From positions 1,137,680 to 1,201,679 of the forward strand of contig VYZB01000272.1 of the NCBI GenBank assembly GCA_013397455.1: a DNA stretch of 64,000 nt, written 5' to 3'. The number at the start of each line of letters is the position of its first letter. Position 1 is the stretch's first letter. This DNA is from Crotophaga sulcirostris. Its lineage: Eukaryota > Chordata > Aves > Cuculiformes > Crotophagidae. Below, piece after piece: positions 37,084-48,455 of this stretch. Below the pieces are notes generated by a model. It was not told where the DNA came from. It saw only the letters and a program-made list of their open reading frames with translations, and did no database searches. The position numbers were made by a program, and so were the translations under genes.

Positions 37084-38204
37084 CTCAATCGTACTGCATC
37101 CAGACAGGAATACAGTGCTCTTTTGGTAATGGCAGGATTTAGAAAGAACTCTTTCTTAATACGGAAGGACTCTAAGGTCTTTTGTAAGCACAACCACCAG
37201 CAGGAGTCTGAGATACAACCCAGTTTACTGCCAGCACCAGGAGATGAAGAGAACTCTGCAGATCAGCTCTCAGACATACCTGATTCCTGGTCAGTGTCAT
37301 TCAGCAGAGTGAGGAGGGAAAAGACAAATTGGCTCAGCAGTCCCATTTCTGCTGCTGCTCCCAAACCCTTCTGTAGCAGGGAGACAACAAAAAGCTCTCA
37401 AATCTAAAGGTCACCAGGAGACCCTGTTGCACATCACCAAATACAGAAAAAGAACGGTGTTGTCTCTTTCTCATCAAATGCACTTGCAGCCCCTGCACTA
37501 AAGCAGAATTCCAAACCTGTGGTAGACTCTGAGATGCCCCAGCTATCAAACAGCAAATCTGCAAATGCACTGGTGTGTGCACACTCAGGTAAATCAGCAA
37601 TCCTGCACTTCCAGTTCTACCAACTGCCCAGGGAGCAGCTCTGGCTTTCCCACACAGAGCAACACAGTGCCCAGCCATGGCATGAGAGTCACAAACCCTA
37701 ATAACGCTACGAAAGCACCAATTCTGTGCCACCAAGACGGGCCACTCCCGCTCCGCAACAGGGAATGCCTGTACAGTGCCTAGACAGGCTGGCTCCTAGG
37801 TACAGGACTTGGGAACAAACTTGGTAGGAGAAACATCTGCACCCACTGTGGTGTCGAGAAGTGAGTTTGACCAGAGATCCCCCTACAGGACTCTGAAAGA
37901 GCATCCCAGGTCAGCCTGGCATCTCGCCCTATGGGACAAGTGCCATTGTCAATGTTGGTAAGCCTGTAGAAATCTCATTTTCACACTTCTAAATCATAAT
38001 TCCTCATAAAATGGCATGACAAAACCAACTAGTGGCTGTTCAGCCTGCAGTGAGCTATGGTCTGTGAATCTTTCGGAGATAAAATTCACAATTCTAAGGG
38101 GAAAAAAAAAGGTTTTCTGTGCTGTAAAAATATACTCATTTCACAAAGAAGCCAGCAGAGGGCACAGAAAGACCACAGTGAAAACCCTCTTCTCCTCCTC
38201 TGCA
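37084..38204. other. Unassigned stretch
   Basis: Within the presumed intron between the giant exon and the 33.2-kb exon. A plus-strand frame at 37123-37407 and a minus frame at 37735-37334 overlap and neither has motifs. Confidence 0.4.
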
Positions 38205-38275
38205 AAAATCATAGAAACGTTTGGTTGGAAAAGACCTCTGAGATCATTGAGTCCAACCATACCTATGGCACAAGC
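38205..38275 (-). repeat. Short CR1 LINE 3' end, group D
   Basis: About 70 bases ('ggttggaaaagacctctgag', 'tgagtccaaccatacc'). Confidence 0.75.
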
Positions 38276-39209
38276 CAAACTGCTCTGCAGGGCTCAGCCC
38301 CTACGTGTGCCACCAGCAGGTAGGATCTCCCTGCCAGCAGTCAGCCCTCGTTTTAAAAACTCCAAATGGATGCCTGAAATATGAAGTCAGATGCATATTT
38401 TGCAACCATTCCTCATGTCATTCCCAAAGGAGGTATAAAAAAAAACTCCATCCAAGGACACATCAGGTGGTTTGAAAGTCCAATGGAAAAGCCAGAACTG
38501 CAAAGCTGTCTATGTGGTATCAAAGCTTCCTTCCACCTAAGCATCATCTCAAGCTATTGAAAGTGGTCACAACCAACCTCTGGGACTCTGCCTGACTCCC
38601 TGCAGCAGCATTCTTCCTGTTGGGATGCGATGGAGTTTTTAGAGGAGGGATGAGGATAATTCACTTCAGTGGAAACATGGAAAATGAAAAATTCTATAGT
38701 CTGCAAGTGTCCAAGATATCATAAAGCCTCCATATGACATTCCAGTTCATTTCTCATATCTCTCCCTGAAAAGGAGGAAGGGACTCTCATTCTGGAGTTG
38801 CAGCCCTGTGAATGGTGAAATCCATAATTCACTTCCCATCAGCAATCTATTTTGACCTTTTACTATTCTTTCAGTTCTTTCAACATTTTTATCTCCACTG
38901 TTTCACAAGTTCCCAGAACAAACAAGAACTGGGATGGGGTCTGACAGCAAATGGGCAGGGGGACAGATTGAGAAGCGGTTTTCTACCTTCCTAAAGCTGC
39001 TCTTCTTTTTATAGCTGCTGCAAAAGCTACTTCCTTCCGAGCATGAAGATCAAATCCTACTGAGCTATTGCTCACCTATAATATCACTCAGGTCCTAACC
39101 AAAGACATTAACATTTTAAAAGCCAGGACTAGGAGAGCAAGAAACAGGGGCATTTATTGCAGAAGAGTAAAGCTCTCTAAATTGGAGAGACATGGATTTA
39201 ACAAATGGA
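38276..39209. other. Unassigned stretch
   Basis: The first 70 bases may continue the CR1 in diverged form. The remainder is single copy without a recognisable gene. Confidence 0.4.
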
Positions 39210-39993
39210 CCACTTAATGGATAAGGAATTGGCTGGGTGGTTGCACTCAAAGATTTGTGGCCACTAGCTCAATGTCCAAGTGGAGACAGGTGATGAATGC
39301 CATCCTGTAGGGGTCGGTATTTGGACTGGTGTTGCTTAACATCTTTGTTGCAAACATAGACAGTGGGACTGAGGGCACACTCGGTGAGTTTGCTGATTAA
39401 ATCAAGATGTGTGGAGCAGTCAACATGCTGGAAGGAAGGGATGGCATCCACAGGGACCAGGCCAGGCAGGGAGGTGGGGTAGTGCAAACCTCTTGGCCAA
39501 GTTGGTAATCAACAAGGCCAAGGTCCTGCACCTGGGTCAGGGTAACACCAGCACAAATACAGGCTGGGTGGAGAGCGATTGATAAGAAGACAGGCTGAGA
39601 GAGTTGGGGCTGATCAGCCTGGAGAAGAGAAGGCTCCAGGAAGACATTAGAGCAGCCTCCCAGTACTGAAATAGGCTCTAGGAAAGCTGGGGAGGGGCTC
39701 TTGATTAAGGAATGCAGCAATAGAATGGGGGGGGGAATTGCTCTCAATTTGAAGGGGGGAGATTGAGGTGAGATCCTAGGGAGAAATGTTTTGCTGTGAG
39801 GGTGGGGAGGCCCTGGTCCAGGTTGCCCAGAGAAGCAGTGGCTGCCCCATCCCTGGAGGTGTTCAAGGCCAGGTTGGATGGGGCTTTGAGCACCCTGATC
39901 CAGTGGGAGGTGCCCCTGCCCACGGCAGGGGGGTTGGAACTGGATGGGCTTTGAGGTCCCATCTGACCCAAGCCATTCCAAGATTCTATGATA
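39210..39993 (+). repeat. CR1 LINE fragment, group A, long copy
   Basis: Reaches upstream into the reverse-transcriptase catalytic region: 'ggttgcttaacatctttgt' codes the LLNIF type segment and the FAD box is present but the next codon is a stop. Internal deletions are visible before 'agacaggctgagagagttgg'. Confidence 0.9.
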
Positions 39994-40619
39994 CTGCTAG
40001 GATCAGTGTGCAGGTCCCTAAAACCCCACATCAGCATCCTCTGTGCTACACCAGCCTCGGTCTCTCCCACCACCTCCAGGCAGGGAGCCTCAGGGAGAAC
40101 CAGCCCTTTTGTGCTTTTTATAGGACAATGTCTAGGTTGTTTTGAAAATATTTCCTTGCGTTATTTCTGCTCTACACTAGCACACGTTAAAGCTGCTGGA
40201 GCACTTGCTTACAACAGTTGACCCTGCCAAGCCACCCTAGCCTGGCAGCACCTTCTCCCTGCTTGTGGCTGAGCATTGCACTGGAAATATAAGTCCTTGA
40301 ATGAATGCAGAGTAGCCTGGGGTGGAGGCAGGAGGGCCAACAACTGTCCTGGGAGCAGGTGCCAGCAAAGAGCTGGATTTAGACCTAAAACAATAAGAGG
40401 CTGGAGTTTGCTTCTAGTGTCATGCTCAGGCTGAAGTTATTTCTCGTGTGGTTATTTTTGGTAAAACATTTCCGAGTGCCACTCCCTGATAAGAGACAGG
40501 CAAGCAAATCCCTCGAGTACCTCAGGACATTCGTTAGTGAAGCTGCTGGCCAACTCTGAAGGCCTGTTTCTATCCCAGAGCATCCCTTCTTCAGCCTCTC
40601 TCTGGACTGCTCTGGTTTT
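39994..40619. other. Unassigned stretch
   Basis: Single-copy sequence. No recognised feature. Confidence 0.4.
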
Positions 40620-41118
40620 GATGTTTTGCGCACCACAGGATAAAAAGGATCTAAAACTGCTGGAGGGTGTCCAGAGGAGGGCACGGAGTTGGGGAAGGGT
40701 TTAGAGGGGAAGTGTGTGAGGAGAGGCTCAAGTCACTTGGTCTGTTCAGTCTGGAGGAGACTGAGGGGAGACTTCATTGTGTTCTGCAGCTTCCACATCA
40801 GGGGAGGAGGAGGAGCAGGTGCTGAGCTCTTCTCTCTGGTGACCAATGACAGGACTCGAGGGAATGGCAGGAGGATGTGCCAGGGGAGGGTTAGGTTGGG
40901 CATCAGGAAAAGGTTCTTCCCCCAGAGGGTGGTGGAGCACTGGAACAGCTCCCCGGGGAAGCAGACACAGCACCAAGCCTGACAACATTCCAGAAGCATT
41001 TGGCCAAGGCCCTCAACCCCACGGTGTGAATGTTGGGGTTGTCCTGTGCAGGGGCAGGAGTTGGACTTGACCCTTGTGGGTCCCTTATACCTTCAGGGCA
41101 TCCTATGAGTCTATGATG
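40620..41118 (+). repeat. CR1 LINE fragment, group C
   Basis: A sense copy of the family seen antisense at 846 and 8439. It runs to 'catcctatgagtctatgatg'. Confidence 0.9.
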
Positions 41119-41419
41119 CTGCAATCAGGTCGCTGTGCATTTCTCAGTCTCCAGCCCAAGTCTCTGGGATGCAGATGGTATTTATGAGCCAGGGCAGGCT
41201 CTCTGCTTTCCCTTCCATCCCACCCCTGACGGGTGAGGCAGCCCTTCCATGAGGTCGGAAGCCACAGTAATCCAGAGGTCATACCCGTATCACCACGCTT
41301 GATGGGAACTCGGTGGAGGCTTCCTGTCCAGTTATCTCAAGCACCATATTTAAGTTTCTTGGTAATGTTTTTAAGCTGAAGTAGCTGAGCTGGGGCTTTA
41401 CAGCATCTCCTGTTCACAG
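41119..41419. other. Unassigned stretch
   Basis: Minus-strand bases 41323-41285 form a 39-bp phase 0/0 micro-exon candidate with a good donor but a weak acceptor. Not called. Confidence 0.3.
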
Positions 41420-41540
41420 ACGAGGAGACTGGATGAGGTACTCAGTGCCATGGTTTAGATGATGAGTTGGTGTTAGTGTTGGGTTATAGGTTGGACTCGA
41501 TGATCTCAGGGGTCCTTTCCAACCTTGTGATACTGTGACC
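41420..41540 (+). repeat. CR1 LINE 3' end, group B
   Basis: From 'gaggagactggatgaggtac' to 'ccttgtgatactgtgac'. Confidence 0.9.
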
Positions 41541-42199
41541 TGACCTGACAACCCACTCAGGTTCTGCCCCAGGAGCGCTGTGATCAGACGTGCAGTCAGT
41601 GCCCTCAGCTAGCAGAGATGGGGCTGCTCTGGGAGAGGAGTGCCAATCTTTTCCTCTGCTCCACTCAAGCTTTTTGTGTCTCTGTTACCTTACTGTTGCC
41701 TAGAATACTTCCAGCTCAGTCCCTGTGAAGGAACATCAAACCACAGCACTCCCATTCAAGTTCCTTCTAAAACCATTGTTTCTAGAGACCACAAGAACTA
41801 CAATTCACCCACTTCATAAGTGCCTGGAATTACACCGTGAGCTGTCTTTATTTTTTTGTATTACACAAAATGGAGCAGAAAAACAAATCCAGGAATAACT
41901 AACAATGGCACTGCCCATTTCAGCGGCAAGTCACAAGTCCAACCTTTTTTCCCCTGGCATTTCTAATTTGCTGCCAACTTTCAAGCATTTCCCCTCTTGG
42001 CTCAGAAGTTACAGTGATCCCTTTTCCAACAGGGAACAATGTCACCACTTCTGTAACATCTCTGGTCTCTCCAAGCCCAAAAGGAAAGGAGAAAGTGTCT
42101 TCACAAATTGACCCAGTTTCCCTATCTGACATCTTAAAAAACAAACGTAATCATTTCAGCCCCAGATAATTAGCAGAGACACAAAAGAAAACAGTTGGG
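41541..42199. other. Unassigned stretch
   Basis: Single-copy sequence. A minus frame at 42144-41920 has no family match. Confidence 0.4.
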
Positions 42200-42910
42200 C
42201 ATCATAGAATCACAGAATCATTTAGGTTGGAAAAGACCTTTAACATCATCAAGTCTAGCCATAAACCTCACACTGCCAAGTCCACGACTAAGCACCACAT
42301 TCACACGTCTTTTAAATTCCTCCAGGGATGGTGCCTCCAGCACTGCCCTGGGCAGCCTCCACCAGTGCTTGACAACACTTTCAGAGAATGAAAATTAACT
42401 AATACCTAATCTAAACCTCTCCTGGTGCAACTTGAGGCCATTTCCTCTCATCCCATCACTTGTTACTTGGGAGCAGAGCGCAGCACCCACCTCACCACAA
42501 CCTCCTTTCCAGGAGCTGCAGAGAGCCACGAGGTCTCCCCTCCTCTCCAGGCTAAACAGTCCCAGGTTCCTCAGCTACTCCCACAACCCCTGTTCTCCAG
42601 ACCCTTCCCCAGCTCTTCTCCCTTCTCTGGATGCGCTCCAGCTCCTCAAGGTCTTTCTCTTGTACTGAGGGGCCCAAAACTGAATCCAGGATTCAAGGTG
42701 CCACCTCACCTGTGCCATGTACAGAGGATGCTTCCCTGCTCCTGTTGGCCACACCATGGTTGACCCAAGCCAGGATCCTGTTGGCCCTCTTGGCCACCTG
42801 GTCCACTGCTGGCTCATGTTCTGTCACTGTCAACCAACACCCCCAGGTCCTTTTGCAATGGGCAACTTTCCAGCCGTTCTTCCCCAAGCCTGGAGTGCTG
42901 CAAGCTTCTG
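42200..42910 (-). repeat. CR1 LINE fragment, group D
   Basis: The 3' octamers at left ('atagaatcacagaatcattt'). It extends through the C-terminal ORF to the 'MSQQWTRWPRGPTGSWLG' type segment. Confidence 0.9.
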
Positions 42911-43672
42911 CTTAGGGCTAGGTATGGAACAGCCCAAAAAGCTACAGCATTTTGAGTAGAGACAGACACAAGGGGTCTTGGCGTGTAATCACATGAGGAA
43001 TGGATTTTGATCACATTATGCATCCAGCAAGGTTTTCTGTGACAGGCTCAGCACCAAACTATTGAGGCCACACAACTTCTGACAGGTTTGGAGCAGGGAG
43101 AGGCTCATGTAAATCTGAAGAAATGACCTGATGAGCTCTACAAGACATGGACCTTCTTTTTGTTTTCCTGTTCTTGCACTGTGTGGTGGGACTCTGATTG
43201 CTAGTCTGGATGTTCTGTTGTAACCAGCACCACTTAATAAAAATTAACAACTTCCACCTCTACTGCTTTTTTAGATTAGAAAACAAAAGGGCTACAGCGC
43301 AATTCCTGAAGGCCACAAAACTCAAAATTTGTCAAAAGCACTCTTCTTACAAGTCTCTACTTCAAATGAACTAAATGGAGACAGGAAAAAAATTAAAGGC
43401 AGTGCCTAGAAATACATAAAAATCTACCACAGCCCTCTTCTAGAGACACTGAGACAAGCAAATGACCAAAGGGTCATAGGAGGAGCAGCTCTGAAAGTTC
43501 ACACTGATAGCCCAGGAATGTGCAGTCAACTGATTCCTTTCAGATGGATAGACAAGCTGTGTCTACTGCCATCATTGGCATGTCTACATAACTGAAAATC
43601 CCAATGAGAAATATATAAAAACACTTTCAACTGCAAACCACCTTCATACGATGTATAACAGTATGGTCTTGC
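42911..43672. other. Unassigned stretch up to the LTR
   Basis: AT-rich single-copy sequence. Presumed intron of the minus-strand gene. Confidence 0.4.
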
Positions 43673-44124
43673 TGTTGTGGTTTGAGCTGAAGTAGAATCA
43701 GTTTTCTGACTTTAGCTCAGTCTCGCCTAAGTAACTTCATTCTCTGCATGTATTCTGCGATGGCAAATGTCCAGTGAGGACCTCATCTGTCTGTTTGCCC
43801 CTGATCCCAGATCCATGCGTTCCTGAATCCAGTTCCTGAACCCAGTTCCCTCCTGGCCATGGACCCACTCCCTCGTGTCTGCTCTGCAACGTCTGTGGTG
43901 ACACAGTCACTGAGGGGTGGGGATGGGATTTCATGTATCTTCTACTACTTATTATTTTTACCATCATCATTTTTTTTTTTTAATAAAGCTGTAGTTCTAA
44001 TTTCCAACCCACAAGTCTTCTCCTCTCATTCCTCTTTCCCTGGTGGGGGGCAGGAAGGGAATTGGGAGCTCAACTGCTCGTTTTCAGCTGCTGAAATTGG
44101 CCAGGCTGGGGCTAAACTGTGACA
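43673..44124 (+). mobile_element. Solo LTR of an avian endogenous retrovirus (ERVL-like)
   Basis: A 452-bp element starting 'tgttgtggtttgagctg' and ending 'gggctaaactgtgaca', so the ends are near-perfect inverted copies (TGTTGTGGTTT / AAACTGTGACA) as in bird ERVL-type LTRs. A polyadenylation signal lies near the middle-right, followed by a U5-like pyrimidine-rich part. The flanks CTTGC and CTTAC look like a 5-bp target duplication with one change. No gag, pol or env sequence adjoins it, so it is a solo LTR. It sits in the intron just past the donor of the giant exon, in antisense to that gene. Confidence 0.8.
43982..43987 (+). promoter_or_regulatory. Polyadenylation signal in the LTR
   Basis: AATAAA after a long T-run inside the solo LTR. 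It marks the U3/R to U5 transition expected of an LTR. It faces against the minus-strand host gene. Confidence 0.7.
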
Positions 44125-44159
44125 CTTACCAAAAACATTACAGTGAAAGTTACTCATAC

Positions 44160-46731
44160 CTTTCCATTCTTGAGCCGTCCCGAGGAGAGAATTCTAGAGA
44201 CATGCACTTGGAATGGTCGGCACTCATTGTCACAGTTAAACTGTTCCCCACTCTCCGTTATCCCTACAGAGTGTTGTTCTACAAATGAAGTGGTTCCATG
44301 CTTTTTAAAGCGGCAGTCGGTCCGCTCTAAAACCCGTCCTTCAACTGTGGCACAACTTAAAAACGACTCTACAGAAAAGTCAATATCAGCCACTGGAGAA
44401 TGGCCCAGGTCTTCAGGATCCAGAGTATTCACAGGAAGACCCTGAGAACATGGCATGTCCATGCTCATGACCTGTGTCTCCTCCAGAGCACTGCTCGAGT
44501 CCTGAATCCCCAGCTCACCTCCAGACAAGTCTTGCAAAGGCAGCTCAGGATTACTCAAGTCCTGCATATCCAGTTCTGTCTTAGAAAGCTCCTGAGCCAC
44601 TGCTGGAGAAGGATCCATGTCTTTAGCAGCCACTGGAGCACAAGCCACATCCATAGTATCAAGTTTAGTCAGGGTTGTCTCTGGAAGGTGGATCAGAGCC
44701 TCAGTCACTGCAGAACAGTCACCATCTGCAGCTGGAGAACAGCCTACATCCACAGTATCCCGATCATTTACAGGAAGATCTTGAGAACATGGCAAGTCCC
44801 TGCCCACAATCTGTGTCTTCTCCGGAGCACTGCCTGTGCCATGAATACCCAGCTCGCCTCCAGTCAAGGCTTGCAAAGACAGCTCAGGATTACTCAAGTC
44901 CTGCATATCCAGTTCTGCCTTAGAAAGCTCCTGAGCCACTGCTGGAGGTGGATCCATGTCTTTAGCAGCCACTGGAGCACAAGCCACATCCTTAGTATCA
45001 AGTTTAGTCCGGGTAGTCTGTGGAAGGTGGATTAGAGCCTCAGTCACTCCAGAAGAGTCACCATTTGCAGGTGGAGAACAGCCTAGGTCCACTTCCATCG
45101 CCTCGACACGCAAGTTGGTATCAGGGGTCACGGATGCATCATCTTCAGGAAGACCCTGAGAACATGGCAGGTCCCTGCCCAGGACCCGTACCTTCTCTGG
45201 AATACTGCTCGAGTCCTGAATCTGTTTAGCCAGGGGTGTCCGTGGAAAGTCAAACAGATCCTCAGGGAGGTCTTTCGTATTTAGGTCAGTGAAAGAGCCA
45301 TCTGCAAGCTTTGGTAGCTGGGAGATGGATGGTTCTGGCCCAAAGGGAGAAAGTGATGTTCCATTAAATTTATCATTCTCACTGCCCAGGGCAGGGGAAC
45401 CAACATCTTGCGACACTTCTGTGGTTTTGCAATTCTGCGTGGGCTCCTTCCCCACCAAACTCTCAAAGCTCAGATTATCCCATGTGCCTGAATCTGGGGA
45501 CTTCAGACATGCTCCCACCGTGCAGAAGGCCCTCGCACTCTCATTTTCAATAACCAAGGCCTCCTTGTGGGAGGTAACGTCCTGCCTCCAGGTTCGGACA
45601 CTCTGCTGAGGCCGTTTCTCATCAGGTGAAAATGCCCTTGAGGAGCCTCGCAGCCTCCGCGCTGCCTCAGCCACGCTGTTTAGGAACCTCACCACACCCC
45701 CAAAGTGAGTGGATTTGGTTGTACTGTTGGATTTTTTCCTCTGGCTGAGATTCTCCTCGCATCTTATATCAAAATCAAAATAAGAAGGAGGATGCTCAGT
45801 TGTATTTTCTAAGTTCTGAAAACTGTTTTCAGTCCTTTGGTCTGGAAGCTTTGAATTCTCTCTGCTGGTTAACGAAATCCCTTTCAGATAGCTCCAGACA
45901 TCAGAGCTCCTTCCTCTCCTGCTCTCCTGCGGGAGCACAGGACACCTCCTTTGATTGTCCCCTTCTGTAATTGCAGGACTCTTAAAGGTTTCAAAATTCA
46001 AAGACTCGCTCTTCCTGGCTGGTACTCTCTGGCAGTTACTGTCGTTATCTTCACCTTGTAACCTGGCATTAATATCCCTGAGACATCTACTTTCACTGGT
46101 ATCAATGTCAGGAATGCTGATATTCAGCTCTATGTCTTCAAAAGAAGAATCCAAATCGTCAATGTACCCCGCGTACGAGTGGCGGGATGGCCTCCGACCG
46201 TCACCCAGTTTCCTAATCCTGTAGACAGCTCTTTGCCCGCTGCCATGATGGTCCTCATCAGGGTCACAAGCATCCTGGACCCTGGATGCCCTCAAATCCA
46301 CATTGTTAGGCATCCTGGAAGTTCTTCCCTTTTTTGACGGTCTTATCCTGTCCATGAAGGATGTTTTTTTAAGTTCTGATACCTCAGAGGTAACTCCCAG
46401 CAGGATCATGGACTGAGGTCTTCCTTTATTTGTAGAGAGTCCTTTCCTTCGTCTAACAAAATTCCAGATCCGGTTGCCCTTGGTTGTCTTCTTATACCTG
46501 GGTGCTTCCTCCTGTTCATTTGGGATAGCATCCCTGGAGGTGCAGTGCTCAACACTGCAGACCCCCAACATGTCAGGACTCCCTTCCTCCATGCTGGCTT
46601 GGAAAATCCTGTTTGCGTATCCATTTGGAGCTGCCGTGGGACCACAGTGCCGGCAGCCCTCTAGAACTTCCATCGCCTCGACACGCAAGTTGGTATCAGG
46701 GGTCACGGATGCATCATCTTCAGATTGTTTT
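44160..46731 (-). CDS. Giant N-terminal exon of an Asef-family Rho GEF
   Basis: An open frame of about 850 codons that ends not at a stop but at a consensus donor, 'ggaaag/gtatgagt', in phase 0, matching the exon at 33172-33319. Counting from the GTG at 46706, the peptide has a basic segment RIWNFVRRRKG (79-89), RPQSMILLG (96-104), a basic patch SFMDRIRPSKKGR (116-128), an acidic stretch YIDDLDSSFEDIEL (181-194), PPSYFDFDI (306-314), a helix-like GGVVRFLNSVAEAARRLRG (336-354) and, from 511 on, long tandem repeats. ARHGEF4 and SPATA13 have long isoforms with such large disordered N-terminal exons, and I assign it there by linkage and phase with the linker exon. The 5' border is uncertain: an in-frame TGA at 46736-46734 lies just upstream, an acceptor-like 'tgaag' ends at 46732, and the first in-frame ATG is at 46673. 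The composition is acidic, Ser/Pro/Leu-rich and probably disordered. It could instead be an unrelated gene, but the phase chain argues against that. Confidence 0.7.
44358..45176 (-). repeat. Coding tandem repeats in the giant exon
   Basis: Two full units of about 125 codons (45176-44802) and 113 codons (44801-44463), then a partial third to about 44358. Each begins (R/M)D(L/M)PCSQ.LP and includes VTEALIHLP, KLDT.DVACAPVAAKDMD, AVAQELSK.ELDMQDLSNPEL and a GGELGI box. A degenerate part unit (IQDSSS..E) precedes them near residue 495. Units 1 and 2 agree at most positions, implying recent duplication or concerted evolution. The first unit is longer because it contains the 45091-45148 direct-repeat segment. 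Confidence 0.85.
45091..45148 (-). repeat. 58-bp perfect direct repeat, internal copy
   Basis: Identical over all 58 bases to 46666-46723 in the same exon, in the same reading frame (DASVTPDTNLRVEAMEV). It forms the extra part of repeat unit 1 relative to unit 2. Confidence 0.95.
46666..46723 (-). repeat. 58-bp perfect direct repeat, 5'-border copy
   Basis: It lies at the very start of the giant exon's open frame and carries its first in-frame ATG. Flanks of the two copies differ immediately on both sides. Confidence 0.95.
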
Positions 46732-46984
46732 CTTCACAAGACTTCAGGAAAAAAGAACAAAGGAATGCAATTAGGAGCAGGAATTTCTGTTAGAATGTGC
46801 ATTTGCTAGAGCATAACAGGTCAAATCTTACCCCAGGGGCAGTGGTGGGTATGCCATTGATTTCAGTGAGGCTAAAATTTGGCTCCTAAACCATATGAAT
46901 TTTAATGTAACTTAAATCTGATTTAAGTGACTCAAGACTTAGTGATCACAAATAAACTTCCTGCATTAATATATTTACCACAAG

Positions 46985-47330
46985 TAGAATCATGGAATCA
47001 CTGATTCCATGGAGGAAAAGACCTCTAAGCTCATCCAGTCCAACTGTCAGCACAACCCCACCGTGCTTAAAAAAAACGTGTCCCCAAGTGCCACAGCCAT
47101 GTGGTTTTTCAACCCCTCCAGGGACGGTGACTCCACCACTGTTCAGGGTAGCCTCTCCCAGTGCTCCACCACTATTTCATTAAAGAAATTTTTCCTAATA
47201 TCCAATCTAAACCTCCCCTGGCACAACTTGAGGCCATTTCCTCTCACGTTACCACTTGTTACTTGGAAGAAGAGACCAGCACCCACCTTGCTACAACCTC
47301 CTTTCTGGGACCTGTGGAATATATACAGAA
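46985..47330 (-). repeat. CR1 LINE fragment, group D
   Basis: The 3' end at left ('tagaatcatggaatcactg') with UTR and C-terminal ORF, truncated after 'ggacctgtggaatatat'. Confidence 0.88.
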
Positions 47331-48167
47331 TACCATAGGTCGCATCTTCGTTTTGCAAATCACTACGACTATAAATACGTCAGAGTAGGTGACAGAGAGG
47401 AAAAGGGGAAATTACAGTAAAGCATCCCTACACATGTCACTGTCATCTCCACCAGCCCCATCTGCCAGGAACCGGCAACGCACTCCCAATGAGTTCCATC
47501 TCTTCAGGCAGGCATTCAAACAAAAGTCAGGATGAGCCTTTTCCTGGAACCAATGCAATTTTGAAATACTACGATATCAGAAAACTCATGGAATATCCAA
47601 GCCAGGTTTTTTTTACTATTGCTATGGCACCAGTGAGGGAATCCCTCACTGGAACCGGGCTGCTAGGTGAAAGCTGCTTGGTCACCACTCAACACTACAC
47701 AAAAGTCACATATTCCCACAAGTGAGTTCCACCCTAAGTGAACAGGATTAAAACTACAAGTATAGCACAGGCAATAGCAATGGAAATCACTCAAGATCCT
47801 TTCTGTGAATACATCTGAATTCATACAGATACTTCCACTGGTGTTCCTCTGTCTCACTGTGACACCTTCATAGAGCGATCCTGGATTTGTTGTCCGCCTT
47901 TGTGACATGCCACGCACCAAACACGGTTCAAATCCCTCAATTCCCAGTCCTACTCTCAGGAAGAAGGGAGCAGGAGTAGGAACAAGAAGGGGTAAGGTCC
48001 AGGAGACATGGGTTTGACAGTGGAAAACAATCTGTTTCCCCCAGGCAGAGAGAACAAGCAGTCACACTGCAGTGTGCTGGCACACAGGCACAAAGCTCAC
48101 TCCCTCTCTCATCCACATCACTCTCATTGCTTCATGAACAGTCCCCATACCTATGAAAAACCCTGTT
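47331..48167. other. Unassigned stretch
   Basis: Single-copy sequence upstream of the giant exon. No 5' exon or promoter was recognised. Confidence 0.4.
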
Positions 48168-48455
48168 ATCATAGAATCACAGAATGGTTTGGGTTGGACA
48201 GGACCTCAAAGCCCATCCCACTGGGTTAGGGTGCTCAAAGCCCCATCCAACCTGGCCTTCAACACCTCCAGGGATGGGGCAGTCACCACTGCTCTGGGCA
48301 ACCTGGGACAGGGCCTCCCCATCCTCACAGCAAAACATTTCTCCCTAAGATCTCATCTCAATCTCCCCTCTTGCAGCTGAAAACCCTTCCCCTCATCCTA
48401 TCCCTGCACTCCCTGATCAAGAGCCCCTCCTCAGCTTTCCTGGAGCCCTCTTCAA
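48168..48455 (-). repeat. CR1 LINE fragment, group A
   Basis: 3' end at left ('tcatagaatcacagaatgg'). The UTR hairpin segment is deleted: it jumps from 'aaagcccatcc' to 'cactgggttagggtgc'. Confidence 0.9.

Noticed and set aside
41285..41323. Minus-strand 39-bp micro-exon (EASTEFPSSVVIR), phase 0/0
   Set aside because: It would fit between the giant exon and the 33.2-kb exon and has a good donor, but the acceptor lacks a pyrimidine tract and the peptide has no known match.
44400..45035. A 211-codon plus-strand open frame
   Set aside because: It is the antisense of the tandem-repeat part of the minus-strand giant exon, open only because of codon bias there.
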